Shown: positions 14,786 to 23,689 of the stretch, piece by piece | Layout of the letters: each line of letters starts with the position of its first letter | Numbering within the stretch: position 1 is the first letter of the stretch | Assembly (NCBI GenBank): GCA_963542625.1 | Contig: CAUTXO010000018.1 | Coordinates: 1-27,080, forward strand | From: CAUTXO01 sp963542625 | Lineage (GTDB): Bacteria > Campylobacterota > Campylobacteria > Campylobacterales > SZUA-545 | DNA length: 27,080 bases | Direction of reading: 5' to 3' | Notes under the pieces: model-generated | Seen by the model: only the letters and a program-made list of their open reading frames with translations | What the model was told of the DNA's origin: nothing | The model's database searches: none | Made by a program: the position numbers and the translations under genes

Positions 14786-16181
14786 ATTTTTTTCTCTTTA
14801 ATAAATCGTATGCAAACACTATTAAAAACACTATCACCCACGCAAAAATAAACTTGCCAAACACGCCAACCAAAGGCCCCCTTGGCATCCAAAAAATAGC
14901 TTGCACGAGTATGGACGCCAAGAAGATCCCATACATTTTATACACAAGCCTTTTGTAAATATACACAATAGATAAGCCAAGCAAAATGCTTAGCATACTA
15001 AGCGGTATTATTCCACCGAGGCTGTAAAGTTCTATTATGTAGGATGATCCGGTCCCCCCCCCCGCTAGATAACTTTCTGGGTTTAAGAAAAACTCAAGTT
15101 TGTCAGAGATCGAATGGACGAAGTCGGCTTCCTCGGCGGATCTTGGCGCCTCCTGACCCGTAAAAAATAAAAATTTGCTTACAAACGGGGACGCAACATA
15201 ACGTATTCCATCGGTTACGGAAGAAATAAACATATTTTCAAATTCCACAATGTAACCTATAACCAGCAAGCTAACGCCTTGGCTGTAAAAAAAGCTCGCA
15301 AAAGATGTGAATATCGTATTTTCCGCTCCCACATTGCTTTTAAGCGCCAAAGTTATATTTGAAAAAAACACAATGCCAAGCATCAGCAACGCTACATATT
15401 TGATTTTCACATTCCAATCATACAAAAACGCTAACAGCCATAAGGTTGCAAGCAGCAAGAGCATAAACTCCGCTCTCATCCCAGTCAGCGCATATGTGAA
15501 ATATATCAATATGAAAGCAAAAGATAATGAATATGCAACTTTTTTGCTTGGCTTGTTTGCCAAAATAATGAAAAACGCTAGGTATAGAAAGTCATCAAGG
15601 ATTCTAACCCAAAGCGGTAATATGTGATTTCCATCGTATATCGCAAAATAACCGTATTGGCTAAGCACGTTGTAATAAAAATAAACCTTATAAGCATAGG
15701 CAATGAGCCCAGCGACAAGAAAGACGTATATTAGTTTTGAGCCAAACACCTTGGAATATTTTATTTTTTCTTTGTCTGGATTGTTTCTAAAAATCGCATA
15801 GCCCGTGAAAAAGCCTATGTGTAAAGATATGAGGGCAAACAGCAATATAAATTTTACCTTTAGCATTGTTGTATTTGCAAAGGTGTGATCTTTTAGCCAT
15901 TGAGCTTCGCCGTAGGCTGGATAGATCTCTGGAAAAAAAAGATTTAAAAAAATACGTGAAAGTAAAAATAGCACTATCGTGCCTATGAAGATAATTTCTA
16001 TGCTAAACCAATTTTTTGTAATTTTGTAGCAAGTAAGAACCATCCACACAGTAAAAACAAATAACTGCGCTTGAAGTAAGCCAAAGTAAAAATCATCGCT
16101 TAGCAAAAACACGGTGTATTCAATGCCAGCAAAGAGCAAGGCAACAAGATCTATGAGCAAGGTCAGCTTGATATTATTCAA
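14766..16181 (-). CDS. O-antigen polymerase-like membrane protein (Wzy), phase-variable, ON as read
   Basis: About 471 residues with 11-12 membrane helices and a large loop near residue 330-385. The loop ends AGGGTGSSYIIELYSLGGIIPLSM, a glycine-rich pattern with Tyr and Glu typical of oligosaccharide repeat-unit polymerases and ligases. The GGG is encoded by a G10 tract (15054-15063), so a one-base change would remove the last ~95 residues, including two or three helices. The start is uncertain. TTG at 16181 overlaps the stop of the upstream GT4 gene, as is usual in this operon; the frame stays open to a TTG at 16247 inside that gene. Confidence 0.78.
   Translation of the reverse strand: MNNIKLTLLIDLVALLFAGIEYTVFLLSDDFYFGLLQAQLFVFTVWMVLTCYKITKNWFSIEIIFIGTIVLFLLSRIFLNLFFPEIYPAYGEAQWLKDHTFANTTMLKVKFILLFALISLHIGFFTGYAIFRNNPDKEKIKYSKVFGSKLIYVFLVAGLIAYAYKVYFYYNVLSQYGYFAIYDGNHILPLWVRILDDFLYLAFFIILANKPSKKVAYSLSFAFILIYFTYALTGMRAEFMLLLLATLWLLAFLYDWNVKIKYVALLMLGIVFFSNITLALKSNVGAENTIFTSFASFFYSQGVSLLVIGYIVEFENMFISSVTDGIRYVASPFVSKFLFFTGQEAPRSAEEADFVHSISDKLEFFLNPESYLAGGGTGSSYIIELYSLGGIIPLSMLSILLGLSIVYIYKRLVYKMYGIFLASILVQAIFWMPRGPLVGVFGKFIFAWVIVFLIVFAYDLLKRKKYESNIQ
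15054..15063 (-). repeat. G10 tract (ON) in the Wzy-like gene
   Basis: Ten C on the plus strand. In the coding strand the run follows TAGC and precedes ACC, encoding GGGT in the conserved loop. The frame is open on both sides. Confidence 0.9.
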
Positions 16182-17256
16182 GAACTTTGTCCCAATTTTT
16201 TGCAAGGTGCTCAATGCTGAAATTTTTTGCAAATTCGTATCCGCCAAGCGCCTTTTTTTCTCGTAAGACGTCGTTTGAAATTAGCTTGAGTAGCTTTTGT
16301 GAAAGCTCGTCTGAGCCCCCGATCTCAAACAATTCGCCCCTGTTTTCTTCAATCAGGTAAAGCCCACCGCACGTTTTGGACGAAACCACGCAAGTCTTAC
16401 ACGCAAATCCCTCTAATATAACCATACCGAGTCCTTCAAATTTTGATGGTATTGTGAATAACTTTGCGCGCTCGAAAAAAATTTTCGGGCTGCTCGTCCC
16501 CGGCAAAAACTCGATGTTTTTGATGTCAAGATCTTGTGCTAGTTTGATGAAGCTTTCTTTGTCTTCGCCCTCGCCGACGACTTGAAGTTTCCAGCCGGGC
16601 ACGCTATTTTTGATTTTATTCCAAGCGTGGATCAAAGTATCCACGCCCTTATCCTTAGTAACTCTCCCTAAAGAAAGAACGATGTTTTCTTTTTGCGCAA
16701 GATCTATGCTTGAGAGCTCAAAGGTCAAAGGGTTTGCTATGAAAAATAATTTTTCTTTTTTGATCTGCGGCGGGTAATTTGGCTCGTTGTCGTATAAGGA
16801 CACGACCTTGTCAAAGGCGCTAAAGATCATATATAGCCTGTGTTTTGTGCCAATTCTGTTTAAAAAATAGTCTCTAAAATCCGTTGTGCCACCGTGCTGA
16901 ACGTAGATTAGGTTGGTGTTTTTGAATAGCCCTAAGGATCTTAAGATCCACACGGGCTCTATGTAAAGCGATTTGTTGAATATGATATTTGCGTTTTGCC
17001 TTTCTTTTAGGAAGCCATACATCTTAAAAGTGTTGTAAAAAAGGTCTAGGATTTTGAAAATTTTGTATTTGAATTTAAAGCCTACGATTGTGAATTTTAC
17101 CCTCTCGTCAAGTTCAAAATAAGGTTTGCCTTTTATGACGGATACGTTTTCTACGTCGTAGCCGCGTTTTGCAAAGTAGTTGCTCCAGTTTGTTATGACT
17201 CTTACCACGCCACCCATTGAAACTAACGACTGTGTTACAAAAACTATTTTTTGCAT
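16174..17256 (-). CDS. Family 4 glycosyltransferase (GT-B fold)
   Basis: 360 residues from the ATG at 17256, chosen for a GGAAG site six bases upstream and a 13-bp overlap with the previous gene. It has an N-terminal Rossmann half with SMGGVVRVITNWSNYFAKRGY. The C-terminal donor half contains LSLGRVTKDKGVDTLIHAW, VVGEGED and the E-x7-E motif (Glu274 and Glu282, in FEGLGMVILEGFAC). It should transfer an activated sugar, with retention, to the growing capsule or O-antigen unit at the cytoplasmic membrane. The sugar is unknown. Confidence 0.88.
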   Translation of the reverse strand: MQKIVFVTQSLVSMGGVVRVITNWSNYFAKRGYDVENVSVIKGKPYFELDERVKFTIVGFKFKYKIFKILDLFYNTFKMYGFLKERQNANIIFNKSLYIEPVWILRSLGLFKNTNLIYVQHGGTTDFRDYFLNRIGTKHRLYMIFSAFDKVVSLYDNEPNYPPQIKKEKLFFIANPLTFELSSIDLAQKENIVLSLGRVTKDKGVDTLIHAWNKIKNSVPGWKLQVVGEGEDKESFIKLAQDLDIKNIEFLPGTSSPKIFFERAKLFTIPSKFEGLGMVILEGFACKTCVVSSKTCGGLYLIEENRGELFEIGGSDELSQKLLKLISNDVLREKKALGGYEFAKNFSIEHLAKNWDKVLE

Positions 17257-18359
17257 CGCGCTTCCAGGCATTCGTTTAAAAAATCCATAACCTTTTCCAT
17301 ACTATCAGATCTTACTTCGTTAAAAAAATCGTTTAGCTGTTTTCTTTTGTCTTGGTAGTAGGTGGCGTCGCTTAAAAGTTTTAGCAGCTCGTCTTGGAAA
17401 TTTTGCAGGCTAGAAACCTCAGGGCCTGGGTTTATGTCTTTAAAGTCAAAATTCAAGCCTTGCTTTTGTATGTATTCTTGCAAGTCATACGGCAAGAGTA
17501 AGATTGGTTTTTGCAGGATTAAAAAATCGACGATAATTCCCGAGTAGTCCGAGATCATAAGATCAAATACATTCAAAATATCGTTTATGTTTGGCACGAT
17601 GCTATTATCTAAGATCTTGACGTGTGAGCTTTGCGCTAGATCTATCGCCTCTAGCGAATGGGGTCTTACAAAAAATACGATGTTGTTTTGTTTTAGGAAG
17701 TCGTTAAAAGCACCTGGTGCAAAGTTTTCAAATGGAAAATATTTGACTGTTTCTTTGAAGCTGTTTCCGTATCGTGATTTTCTCCACGTTGGTGCATATA
17801 GCACGTATTTTGCCGACGGATCAACATCTTTAAAGATCTTTGATAGCTGTATTTTTGCTACTGGTTTGCTTAAAAAGTCGTTTCTTGGCTGACCCAGAAC
17901 TTTTATTTTTTCCTTTGGCAGCATAAAGCTTTGCGCCATAATGTCAATGAGCTTTTTTGAGGTTGTCAGGTAGGCTGTTACAAAAAATGAAAACACCTTA
18001 AGCTGGATAAACATTCTTAGCCAATTTAGCCCAATGTAGCCGTTTATGCCTATTTTCTTAAGCGGAATGCCGTGCCAAAAATTTATGATGATCTTGTTTC
18101 TCATATAAAAAATATTTTTTGTAGGCATACCAGCGTCAAGAAACCATACGTCGGCGTCTTTTAAGAACTTTTTTCCTTGACTTGTTTTTAGGCTTATGAA
18201 TTTATCGCCGTATATTTGCGTTAGATCTTTTCTTTTTGCGTCATTGTTGATTACATATTTTATTTCAAAACGTGGGTTATCTTTTAAAAACTCAAACATA
18301 TATTTTGTGTTGTAGGCAAAATCCATTTTGTTTGAGCTAAATAATATTTTTATTGGCAT
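17244..18359 (-). CDS. CDP-glycerol glycerophosphotransferase-family protein (TagB/TagF-like)
   Basis: 371 residues. Family motifs are in order: NFWHGIPLKKIG (His96), YAPTWR (188-193), RPHS (232-235) and ISDYSGIIVDF (Ser270-Gly274), followed by KPILLLPYD. These are the catalytic and CDP-binding residues of teichoic-acid glycerophosphotransferases. In Gram-negative capsule loci, homologues transfer glycerol-phosphate or related alcohol-phosphates from CDP donors to sugar residues. This fits the cytidylyltransferase-like domain encoded upstream at 23679. The ATG at 18359 lies seven bases after the true stop of the preceding gene (18367), with an AGGAAA site overlapping that stop. Confidence 0.88.
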   Translation of the reverse strand: MPIKILFSSNKMDFAYNTKYMFEFLKDNPRFEIKYVINNDAKRKDLTQIYGDKFISLKTSQGKKFLKDADVWFLDAGMPTKNIFYMRNKIIINFWHGIPLKKIGINGYIGLNWLRMFIQLKVFSFFVTAYLTTSKKLIDIMAQSFMLPKEKIKVLGQPRNDFLSKPVAKIQLSKIFKDVDPSAKYVLYAPTWRKSRYGNSFKETVKYFPFENFAPGAFNDFLKQNNIVFFVRPHSLEAIDLAQSSHVKILDNSIVPNINDILNVFDLMISDYSGIIVDFLILQKPILLLPYDLQEYIQKQGLNFDFKDINPGPEVSSLQNFQDELLKLLSDATYYQDKRKQLNDFFNEVRSDSMEKVMDFLNECLEARCKK

Positions 18360-18366
18360 TAATTTC

Positions 18367-19265
18367 CTATTTTTTTAGCTTTTTTATTAGCTCTTTGATA
18401 TTTTTAATAAGATTTTTGCACGAATAGTCCGTTTTGATTGCGTCCATAAGTATGTATTGATCGTTTTCTGCAAAAGTGTGGCAGGCAAGGAAGCCCACGC
18501 GACCTTCACCGTGGGGGGGGGAACGCTATTTATTAATGTTTCTTTATAGCTTTGCGTTGATAGCTCTTCTATTTTAAATTGATACATTTTTGCGCCGTAG
18601 TCTATGCTGCAATCCTGCGCAAATCTATAATGCTCGCCGTTTTTTTCTATTATTTTTCCAGCCATTCGTGAATATTTGCTGCTTGATTTGATTGGATTTT
18701 GCGGGTGGGGCTTGAAATCCCCATTTAAAAGATCTGCGCTATAAAATATCGACAAATCCTCATTGTGAGTTTTGCCGGCGTGCTTGATGTTTGTAAATAA
18801 ATAAACCAAGCCATCTTTGAATAGTATGGTCGTATCCACCGCGTCTATATTATTTATAAGCGTTTTTACCTTTTGGGGGTTATCCGGAAAGCTTGTTAAT
18901 TTGTATAGATCTATGCAAGAGTTTGAGTGAGTTTCTGGGATCATATACCATTCATTTTGGTATTTAAACACAAAAGGATACGAAAGATGATACGGCTGTT
19001 CTAGTATTTTTCTAACATTAAGCAAACGGTTGGCGTTTGCGTCTAGCTCGCCGACACACAAATAGCCTTTTCTGTTTGGCTCTATGACAAATTCTTCAAA
19101 AAACACATACGTTTTGCCGTGCTCTTGCACCATAAAGCAATCGGCGCGCGCTAAATTTAGCGGCTGCTCTATCTCCGTAAAAACGCCGCTTGATTTGTTT
19201 TTGTATATTAAGATCCACCTATGCTGGGAGATTATATACCTGATGACTTTTAGTAAAAAATTCAT
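18367..19265 (-). CDS. Beta-propeller (glycosidase-43-like) capsule-locus protein, phase-variable, shifted C-terminus as read
   Basis: The repeated pattern (YPFVFKYQNEWYMIPETHSN, DTTILFKDGLVYLFTN, QNPIKSSSKYSRMAGK) is that of a five-bladed propeller found in some surface-glycan transferases and GH43-like proteins; its reaction is not clear. The gene contains a C9 run in the coding strand. As read, the frame leaves the run as PPPTVKVAW and ends at 18387. With ten C it would read HGEGRVGFLACHTFAENDQY and end at TAG 18367, directly at the ribosome binding site of the next gene. That frame restores a family-like HTF...D ending, so nine is probably the OFF or alternate state. The ATG at 19265 sits one base past the restored stop of the upstream gene (19267), which supports this start over 19310. 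Confidence 0.72.
18513..18521 (-). repeat. C9 tract (coding strand) in the beta-propeller gene
   Basis: Nine G on the plus strand, nine C in the coding strand. This is the only long tract whose coding strand is C rather than G. Ten would join the two conserved parts of the gene. Confidence 0.88.
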
Positions 19266-19266
19266 T

Positions 19267-19888
19267 TTATTTTGTAAAAAATAAATAAATGTGTTTGTTT
19301 TTGCATTCATATCTGTTTGTATTTAGAGGCTCAAAAATATGCTTTTGAAATATTTGCCCCCCCCCCCGCTGCTATTAATTTATTTTTTTCTATTTCAAAC
19401 GGCAAAAATTCCTTGACGTCATCAAAGCCAAAAACAAAAAGCCCGTTTTTTCTTAAGATCTTGTGCGTTGCCAAAAAGGCTTTGTTTATATCGCCTTCGG
19501 CATCAAAACCCCTACCAAAAACACCGTTGCATATAACGCAATCGACGTCGTTTTCTTTAAAATACTTATCTATATTTACAAAAGAATCCACAATGTTTAG
19601 CTTGCAACCAAACCTTGCGCGCTCTTTTGAGTATTCCAAAGTGTAAAACTCTTTTTTGTTAAAGATCTTGCAATAGCCCTTTGTATACCAGTTTGTCCCT
19701 ATAAAAACTATTTTTTGAAATACATTTTGCTTAGCTAAATACGTAAAAATCGTTTTTTCTAAAATGTCTCTATCTTCGGTTCTTTGCCTAAGATCTACGC
19801 CTAACAAAACAAGCGTCTCGCGTATTTTATTTGCAATAAAACTAGAATACGGAAGCTTTTTTAAAAGGTTTCTCACAAGCTCGCGCAA
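19267..19888 (-). CDS. SAM-dependent methyltransferase-like protein, phase-variable, C-terminally truncated as read
   Basis: The TTG start at 19888 has AAGGA six bases upstream. The central part has a Rossmann-like SAM fold: KIVFIGTNWYTKGYCKIF, FYTLEY, then DVDCVICNGVFGRGFD and HKILRKNGLFVFGFDD. It could methylate a capsule sugar or a related precursor. A G11 tract near codon 175 makes the read frame end AAGGGANISKAYF at 19331 (185 residues). With ten G the frame would continue as GGGQIFQKHIFEPLNTNRY and stop at 19267, one base before the start of the next gene (206 residues). The fit with gene spacing suggests ten is the ON state. Substrate unknown. Confidence 0.75.
19357..19367 (-). repeat. 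G11 tract (OFF) in methyltransferase gene
   Basis: Eleven C on the plus strand. In the coding strand it is flanked by GCAGC and CAA, the same flanks as in the glycosyltransferase tracts. One base more than the frame needed for the longer product. Confidence 0.88.
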
Positions 19889-19921
19889 AGCAAATCCTTA
19901 TCACTCGTAAAGTAGGCGGGA

Positions 19922-19927
19922 ATTATA
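19922..19927 (-). promoter_or_regulatory. Candidate internal -10 box in the capsule-type operon
   Basis: TATAAT on the minus strand in the 73-base gap between the two methyltransferase genes, 33 bases upstream of the TTG at 19888. This is the largest gap inside the operon and may give separate transcription of the downstream half. Confidence 0.45.
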
Positions 19928-19961
19928 TTACGTGCAATCTTAATCTGCCTTTCGCTGTGGC

Positions 19962-20597
19962 TTAGTCTTTTATATTGCTGTAAATGTATGTTGTCTCCCA
20001 CGCATTTATGCCGACTATCTTATTTACTAGAAATAGTTGCCCCCCCCCCGCGGCTGTGTATTTATCTATTGTGGCGCTGCAAGTTGGGTTTCTGTAAATG
20101 AGTGTTTTTCTTTCTTTTGATGCCGCAAATATCGGCGCTAGTTTATTCATAAGCTGCTCCATTACTTCACAAGAAAACGGATTGTATAAATAAAACATCG
20201 TGTAGTTTTCATAGCCTGAAAATTCAAGCGCGTTGCCGGTGTGGATTGTGATGTTGCGTTTTTTTAATTTTGCAAAATTATCTCTTGCTGTTTGTGCTAT
20301 TAGATCTGATAGCTCTATGCCGTCTATTTTAGAAAAGCTAAAGCTTGAAAGCAAATTAATAGCCCTGCCTTTTCCGCAACCTATGTCTATTATTTTGTCT
20401 TTTGTGCTTACGTTTAGCGTTTTGAAAATATCCAAGAGATCTTTGCCAGATGCACTAGATCTGTAATACTTTTGCTCTTGTATGCCAACGGTGCTTAGAT
20501 CCACGGGGCGCATAAAATCCACACCCCTTATTTTATCCGCCAAAAGCGCTACCTTAAATTGCAAAAAATTCTTGAGCCTGTGAAAAAAACGTTTCAT
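19962..20597 (-). CDS. Class I SAM-dependent methyltransferase, phase-variable, ON as read
   Basis: 211 residues. SAM-binding motif I is IIDIGCGKGRAINLL (residues ~69-83), motif II IDGIELS, and motif IV-like FYLYNPFSCEVMEQL. The Asn-Pro in motif IV resembles N- or C-methyltransferases, but the substrate is not identifiable. Given the locus, O- or N-methylation of a glycan is likely. A G10 tract near residue 180 encodes AAGGGQLF; the frame is open on both sides and ends in INAWETTYIYSN, so the gene is ON. Start ATG at 20597 with AAAGG upstream, four bases after the stop of the preceding gene. Confidence 0.85.
   Translation of the reverse strand: MKRFFHRLKNFLQFKVALLADKIRGVDFMRPVDLSTVGIQEQKYYRSSASGKDLLDIFKTLNVSTKDKIIDIGCGKGRAINLLSSFSFSKIDGIELSDLIAQTARDNFAKLKKRNITIHTGNALEFSGYENYTMFYLYNPFSCEVMEQLMNKLAPIFAASKERKTLIYRNPTCSATIDKYTAAGGGQLFLVNKIVGINAWETTYIYSNIKD
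20040..20049 (-). repeat. G10 tract (ON) in class I methyltransferase gene
   Basis: Ten C on the plus strand; coding strand flanks GCCGC and CAA. Encodes AAGGGQ in frame. Confidence 0.9.
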
Positions 20598-20601
20598 TTT
20601 G

Positions 20602-21369
20602 TTACCTTTTGATGAGATTGTTGAGCAGAACGGCTGCCTTTCCTTTTAGGGAAACGCCGACGTTGCCGGTGAATTCTACGGCAATTGTCTTGCAAAAACC
20701 GGTTTTGAAGTTGTTGATGTTGATTTTAGAAGGGTCTTTAGTGTTATGCGCAACCCCCCCCCAGTCGTAAATTTTCTTACCCATTCTTTTAAACAGCTTG
20801 ATGTCGTGCCAATGCAAGCCCCTGTTGCTCCTGCCGACAAGGCTATTTTCGATATCTTCGCGCATTCTGTAAGAAACGCCGTATTTGTATCTTGCGCGTT
20901 CTTCATCGACCAAATACAAGTGCCCAGCCAAAACGTTGCCGTCTTTTTTGACGTAAGTTATCACGATGTTTTGCTGAAAATCTTTTGATGAGTTTAAATT
21001 AAAACTCGCGTTTGTTGCGTTGTTTTTTTGATCCATAAAGTCTTTGTGTTCTTTGACAAAACTTTCAAGTTCTGCTGCGCTGGGCTTGTCGCTGACGATG
21101 TATTCAACCAAATCCCTCTCTACATTTCTTCCCACCTCGTATTTCGTATTTTTGCCAAACCCAGAATATATCGCGTCTTCGTCTTGCGTTAGATCCGTAA
21201 CGGGCGTGTGGAATTCGTCGAGCTTGTTTTGGTAGTTTTCACCCACCTGATAGAGCTTTAAAAGATCCGTGCCGCTTAGATCCGTTTCTTTTAAATGCTG
21301 CGTTATGTTTTTTAGGAAATGGACTTCAAGCACATTCATTCCCCGCCATTTGTATCTTCTTTCTAACAT
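20602..21369 (-). CDS. FemAB/GNAT-like acyltransferase, phase-variable, ON as read
   Basis: 255 residues. The C-terminal half carries the FemAB-type GNAT pattern: VLAGHLYLVDEERARY, GRSNRGLHWHDIKLFKRMG, YDWGG and NNFKTGFCKTIA. Members transfer an amino acid or acyl group from tRNA or CoA to an amino group on peptidoglycan precursors or surface sugars. In a capsule locus, N-acylation of an amino sugar is the likely job. The G9 tract (20754-20762) encodes the WGG of the conserved YDWGG motif, so any slip destroys the active fold. ATG at 21369 overlaps the flippase stop by 7 bp and has GGAG six bases upstream. Confidence 0.75.
   Translation of the reverse strand: MLERRYKWRGMNVLEVHFLKNITQHLKETDLSGTDLLKLYQVGENYQNKLDEFHTPVTDLTQDEDAIYSGFGKNTKYEVGRNVERDLVEYIVSDKPSAAELESFVKEHKDFMDQKNNATNASFNLNSSKDFQQNIVITYVKKDGNVLAGHLYLVDEERARYKYGVSYRMREDIENSLVGRSNRGLHWHDIKLFKRMGKKIYDWGGVAHNTKDPSKININNFKTGFCKTIAVEFTGNVGVSLKGKAAVLLNNLIKR
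20754..20762 (-). repeat. G9 tract (ON) in FemAB/GNAT-like gene
   Basis: Nine C on the plus strand; coding flanks GACT and TTGCG. The frame is open on both sides and the run encodes part of a conserved motif. Confidence 0.88.
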
Positions 21370-22604
21370 TTTTTACTCCAAAGTATGTTTTTTGCCGCAT
21401 ATGTTCTTGTGGCGGCTTCTGCTACGAAATAAATAAAATACATATAAACAAAGCTCTCAAGGCTTGCCTTGCTAGAAAGCGCAAAGACGGCAAAATATGC
21501 CAGTAAGGCGAATATTGCCCCGTATAAATACCATTGCGCCTTATTAAACACGAGCAAAATGTCATCTGCCATAAAGTGCGCAATAAATCCAAATGGGATA
21601 ATAAACACGAGAATATTCATAGCGGCTATTATATTGTGATCTGCCTTACCGTAAAAGAGTAAGGATATGCGCTCGGTGTTTGGCAAAAATGCCGCGATGA
21701 TGGCAAAAGCCACAGCAAGCCCAAGCCACAAAACCTTTTTTGATAGCCAGACCTTTTTTGTTTTTGCCATATAGGGGTAAAACACTTGCACTAGCATATT
21801 AAATGGGGTTAAAAAGATATTTACTATTTTAACGGCTAGGTCAAAATACGCAACGGCTGAGAAGCCTAAGTATTTTTCTATAAAAATAGCTGTTAGGTTA
21901 TCTCTAAGGCTTGTGCCTACGCCGGATGTAAAAACTAAAACGCTTTCTTTTACTATGGCGGCAAGATCTTTAATGCCAACACGCACAAGGGCTATTTTGT
22001 GTTTAAAGATCATATAGTGCGCGGCAAAAAAAGCAGCGGCGGATCCTGCGATGTAAAAAAATACGACGCTTATGTAGTTTGAGCCTTCGTGTATGAGTGT
22101 TATGGATAGGAGCGTGAAAATTATTTTGCCAGTTACTAGGAGTATTGACGCGATTTTGAAATTTTCTATGCCTTGGAAATACCAAGTGGGGAGCATACTT
22201 TCAAAAAATACGTATATCAAAAAAAACATAAACAGCGTTACGTTTGCGTGAATATTTGTAACTAAATGCTGCAAAAGCGCAAAGGCTAGCAAGCTTAATG
22301 CGAATATGCATATTTTGAGATAGGTGATTTTAGACAAGATCTTGGAGAGCTCTAGCGTGCTGCTTCTGTGCTGTGACGCGAGTTTTATGCCGATTGTGTC
22401 AAAGCCAAACCTTATAGCCACGATGAATAGCTGAGAAATGGAAAACGCCCACATAATAAGACCGTATTTTTCATCGCCTAGCATTTTAAAAAGATACGGG
22501 AAAATTACCAAAGGTAGGATTATCGTTAGCGCCTTAAGAATGGTTAAATACGAAAGGTTGTGAATTATCGTCTTGTATCTAAGGTAAATTTCTTTTATTT
22601 TCAA
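21363..22604 (-). CDS. Wzx-type polysaccharide flippase (MOP superfamily)
   Basis: 413 residues with about 12 membrane helices. The N-terminus (NLSYLTILKALTIILPLVIFPYLFKMLGDEKYGL) and the block GFDTIGIKLASQHR are typical of O-antigen and capsule flippases, which move undecaprenyl-linked repeat units across the inner membrane. Its presence with two Wzy-like polymerases argues for a Wzx/Wzy-dependent glycan. It overlaps the upstream dehydrogenase by 4 bp (ATGA) and contains no homopolymeric tract. Confidence 0.9.
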   Translation of the reverse strand: MKIKEIYLRYKTIIHNLSYLTILKALTIILPLVIFPYLFKMLGDEKYGLIMWAFSISQLFIVAIRFGFDTIGIKLASQHRSSTLELSKILSKITYLKICIFALSLLAFALLQHLVTNIHANVTLFMFFLIYVFFESMLPTWYFQGIENFKIASILLVTGKIIFTLLSITLIHEGSNYISVVFFYIAGSAAAFFAAHYMIFKHKIALVRVGIKDLAAIVKESVLVFTSGVGTSLRDNLTAIFIEKYLGFSAVAYFDLAVKIVNIFLTPFNMLVQVFYPYMAKTKKVWLSKKVLWLGLAVAFAIIAAFLPNTERISLLFYGKADHNIIAAMNILVFIIPFGFIAHFMADDILLVFNKAQWYLYGAIFALLAYFAVFALSSKASLESFVYMYFIYFVAEAATRTYAAKNILWSKKC

Positions 22605-23689
22605 CTTATGCTTACCAGGCTGTTCGTTGCCCTTTCGTTATTAAGGACGGAAGCTTTTATGCTCTCCCATTCTTGCTCGCTTATGTTGTAGTCGCCAAAG
22701 TTTGTGGAAACGCCTATTTCGTCGAACATCTTTCGTAGTGGCGCCGATGAGAGCGTGCCAAAGATCTCTTGCATTGCCCTGTCTATGAAGTCGTATTTTC
22801 CTATGATGTTATCTAGGAGCATTGGTAGGGTGAAGCTGCACGCTATGCCGTGGCTTATGCCTTTGTATGCGGTGATGTAATAGCTCATTGCGTGCGCCAT
22901 TGCCGTTTGCGTGTTTGAAAATGCAAGCGCTGAATACATACAAGCCTTTAGCATTTTTGTTCTGTGGCTTATGTTGGTTAGATCTTGCACCAAAAGCGGC
23001 AGGTATTTTAAGATGATTTTTGCGGCTTTAACGGCGTAGTTTATCGTTAGCTCATTCGCGTTTTTATTCCAAATGGATTCTAGCGAGTGCGAAAGGGCGT
23101 CAAGACCGGTTTGGATTGTTATGTCTTTTGGCGCTGTGAGCGTAAGGCTAGGATCATAAACGGCAATCTCGCTAAAAAGCTCTGGCAAATGCAAGGAGTA
23201 TTTTTTCTTGCTTTGCATATCCCAGATCGTCGCCCACGGGGTTATTTCGCTACCGGTTCCAGCTGTTGTTGGAATTGATATTATCGGGATATGCATATAG
23301 TCCTTTTTTTCAATCTGTTTTTTTACTATTCCGCTGACGAAGGCGGCTTCTTTTTTGTGATTATAGATCGAAAAAAATTTAGCCGCGTCTAGGACGCTCC
23401 CACCGCCTACGGCTAGAATTAATTCAAAGTCTATTTTGTGTATTTCGTTATAGATGCGCTCAAGATCTACAAACTCCGGGTGTGATTTTATATTTGAAAA
23501 AATGCCGACTATATTTGCGCCGCATAGGGCTTGGATCCTATCCGCAACGCCCATTGATACAAAGCCCTTTGATGTGATAAGGACAGTTTTTCTTGAGTTT
23601 ATGTGCTGATTTATTTCAAGCAGGGCTTGCTCTTTGAAAAATATTTTCGTCGGCATATGGTATTTAAACGGTGTGTCTTTAAAAATCAT
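22601..23689 (-). CDS. Iron-containing alcohol dehydrogenase, candidate phosphonoacetaldehyde or triose reductase
   Basis: 362 residues. NAD(P)-binding GGGS is at 95-98 (LAVGGGSVLDAAKFF), with IPTTAGTGSE at 139-148. The four metal ligands of the group III family are present as Asp197, His201 (GLDALSHSLES), His266 (MAHAMSYY) and His280 (ISHGIACS). It lies next to a PEP-mutase-like gene, an arrangement known from hydroxyethylphosphonate pathways where this family reduces phosphonoacetaldehyde. No phosphonopyruvate decarboxylase is encoded in the window. An alternative is reduction of a triose to supply glycerol for a CDP-glycerol-type donor. The start at 23689 overlaps the upstream gene by 11 bp. 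Confidence 0.82.
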   Translation of the reverse strand: MIFKDTPFKYHMPTKIFFKEQALLEINQHINSRKTVLITSKGFVSMGVADRIQALCGANIVGIFSNIKSHPEFVDLERIYNEIHKIDFELILAVGGGSVLDAAKFFSIYNHKKEAAFVSGIVKKQIEKKDYMHIPIISIPTTAGTGSEITPWATIWDMQSKKKYSLHLPELFSEIAVYDPSLTLTAPKDITIQTGLDALSHSLESIWNKNANELTINYAVKAAKIILKYLPLLVQDLTNISHRTKMLKACMYSALAFSNTQTAMAHAMSYYITAYKGISHGIACSFTLPMLLDNIIGKYDFIDRAMQEIFGTLSSAPLRKMFDEIGVSTNFGDYNISEQEWESIKASVLNNERATNSLVSIS

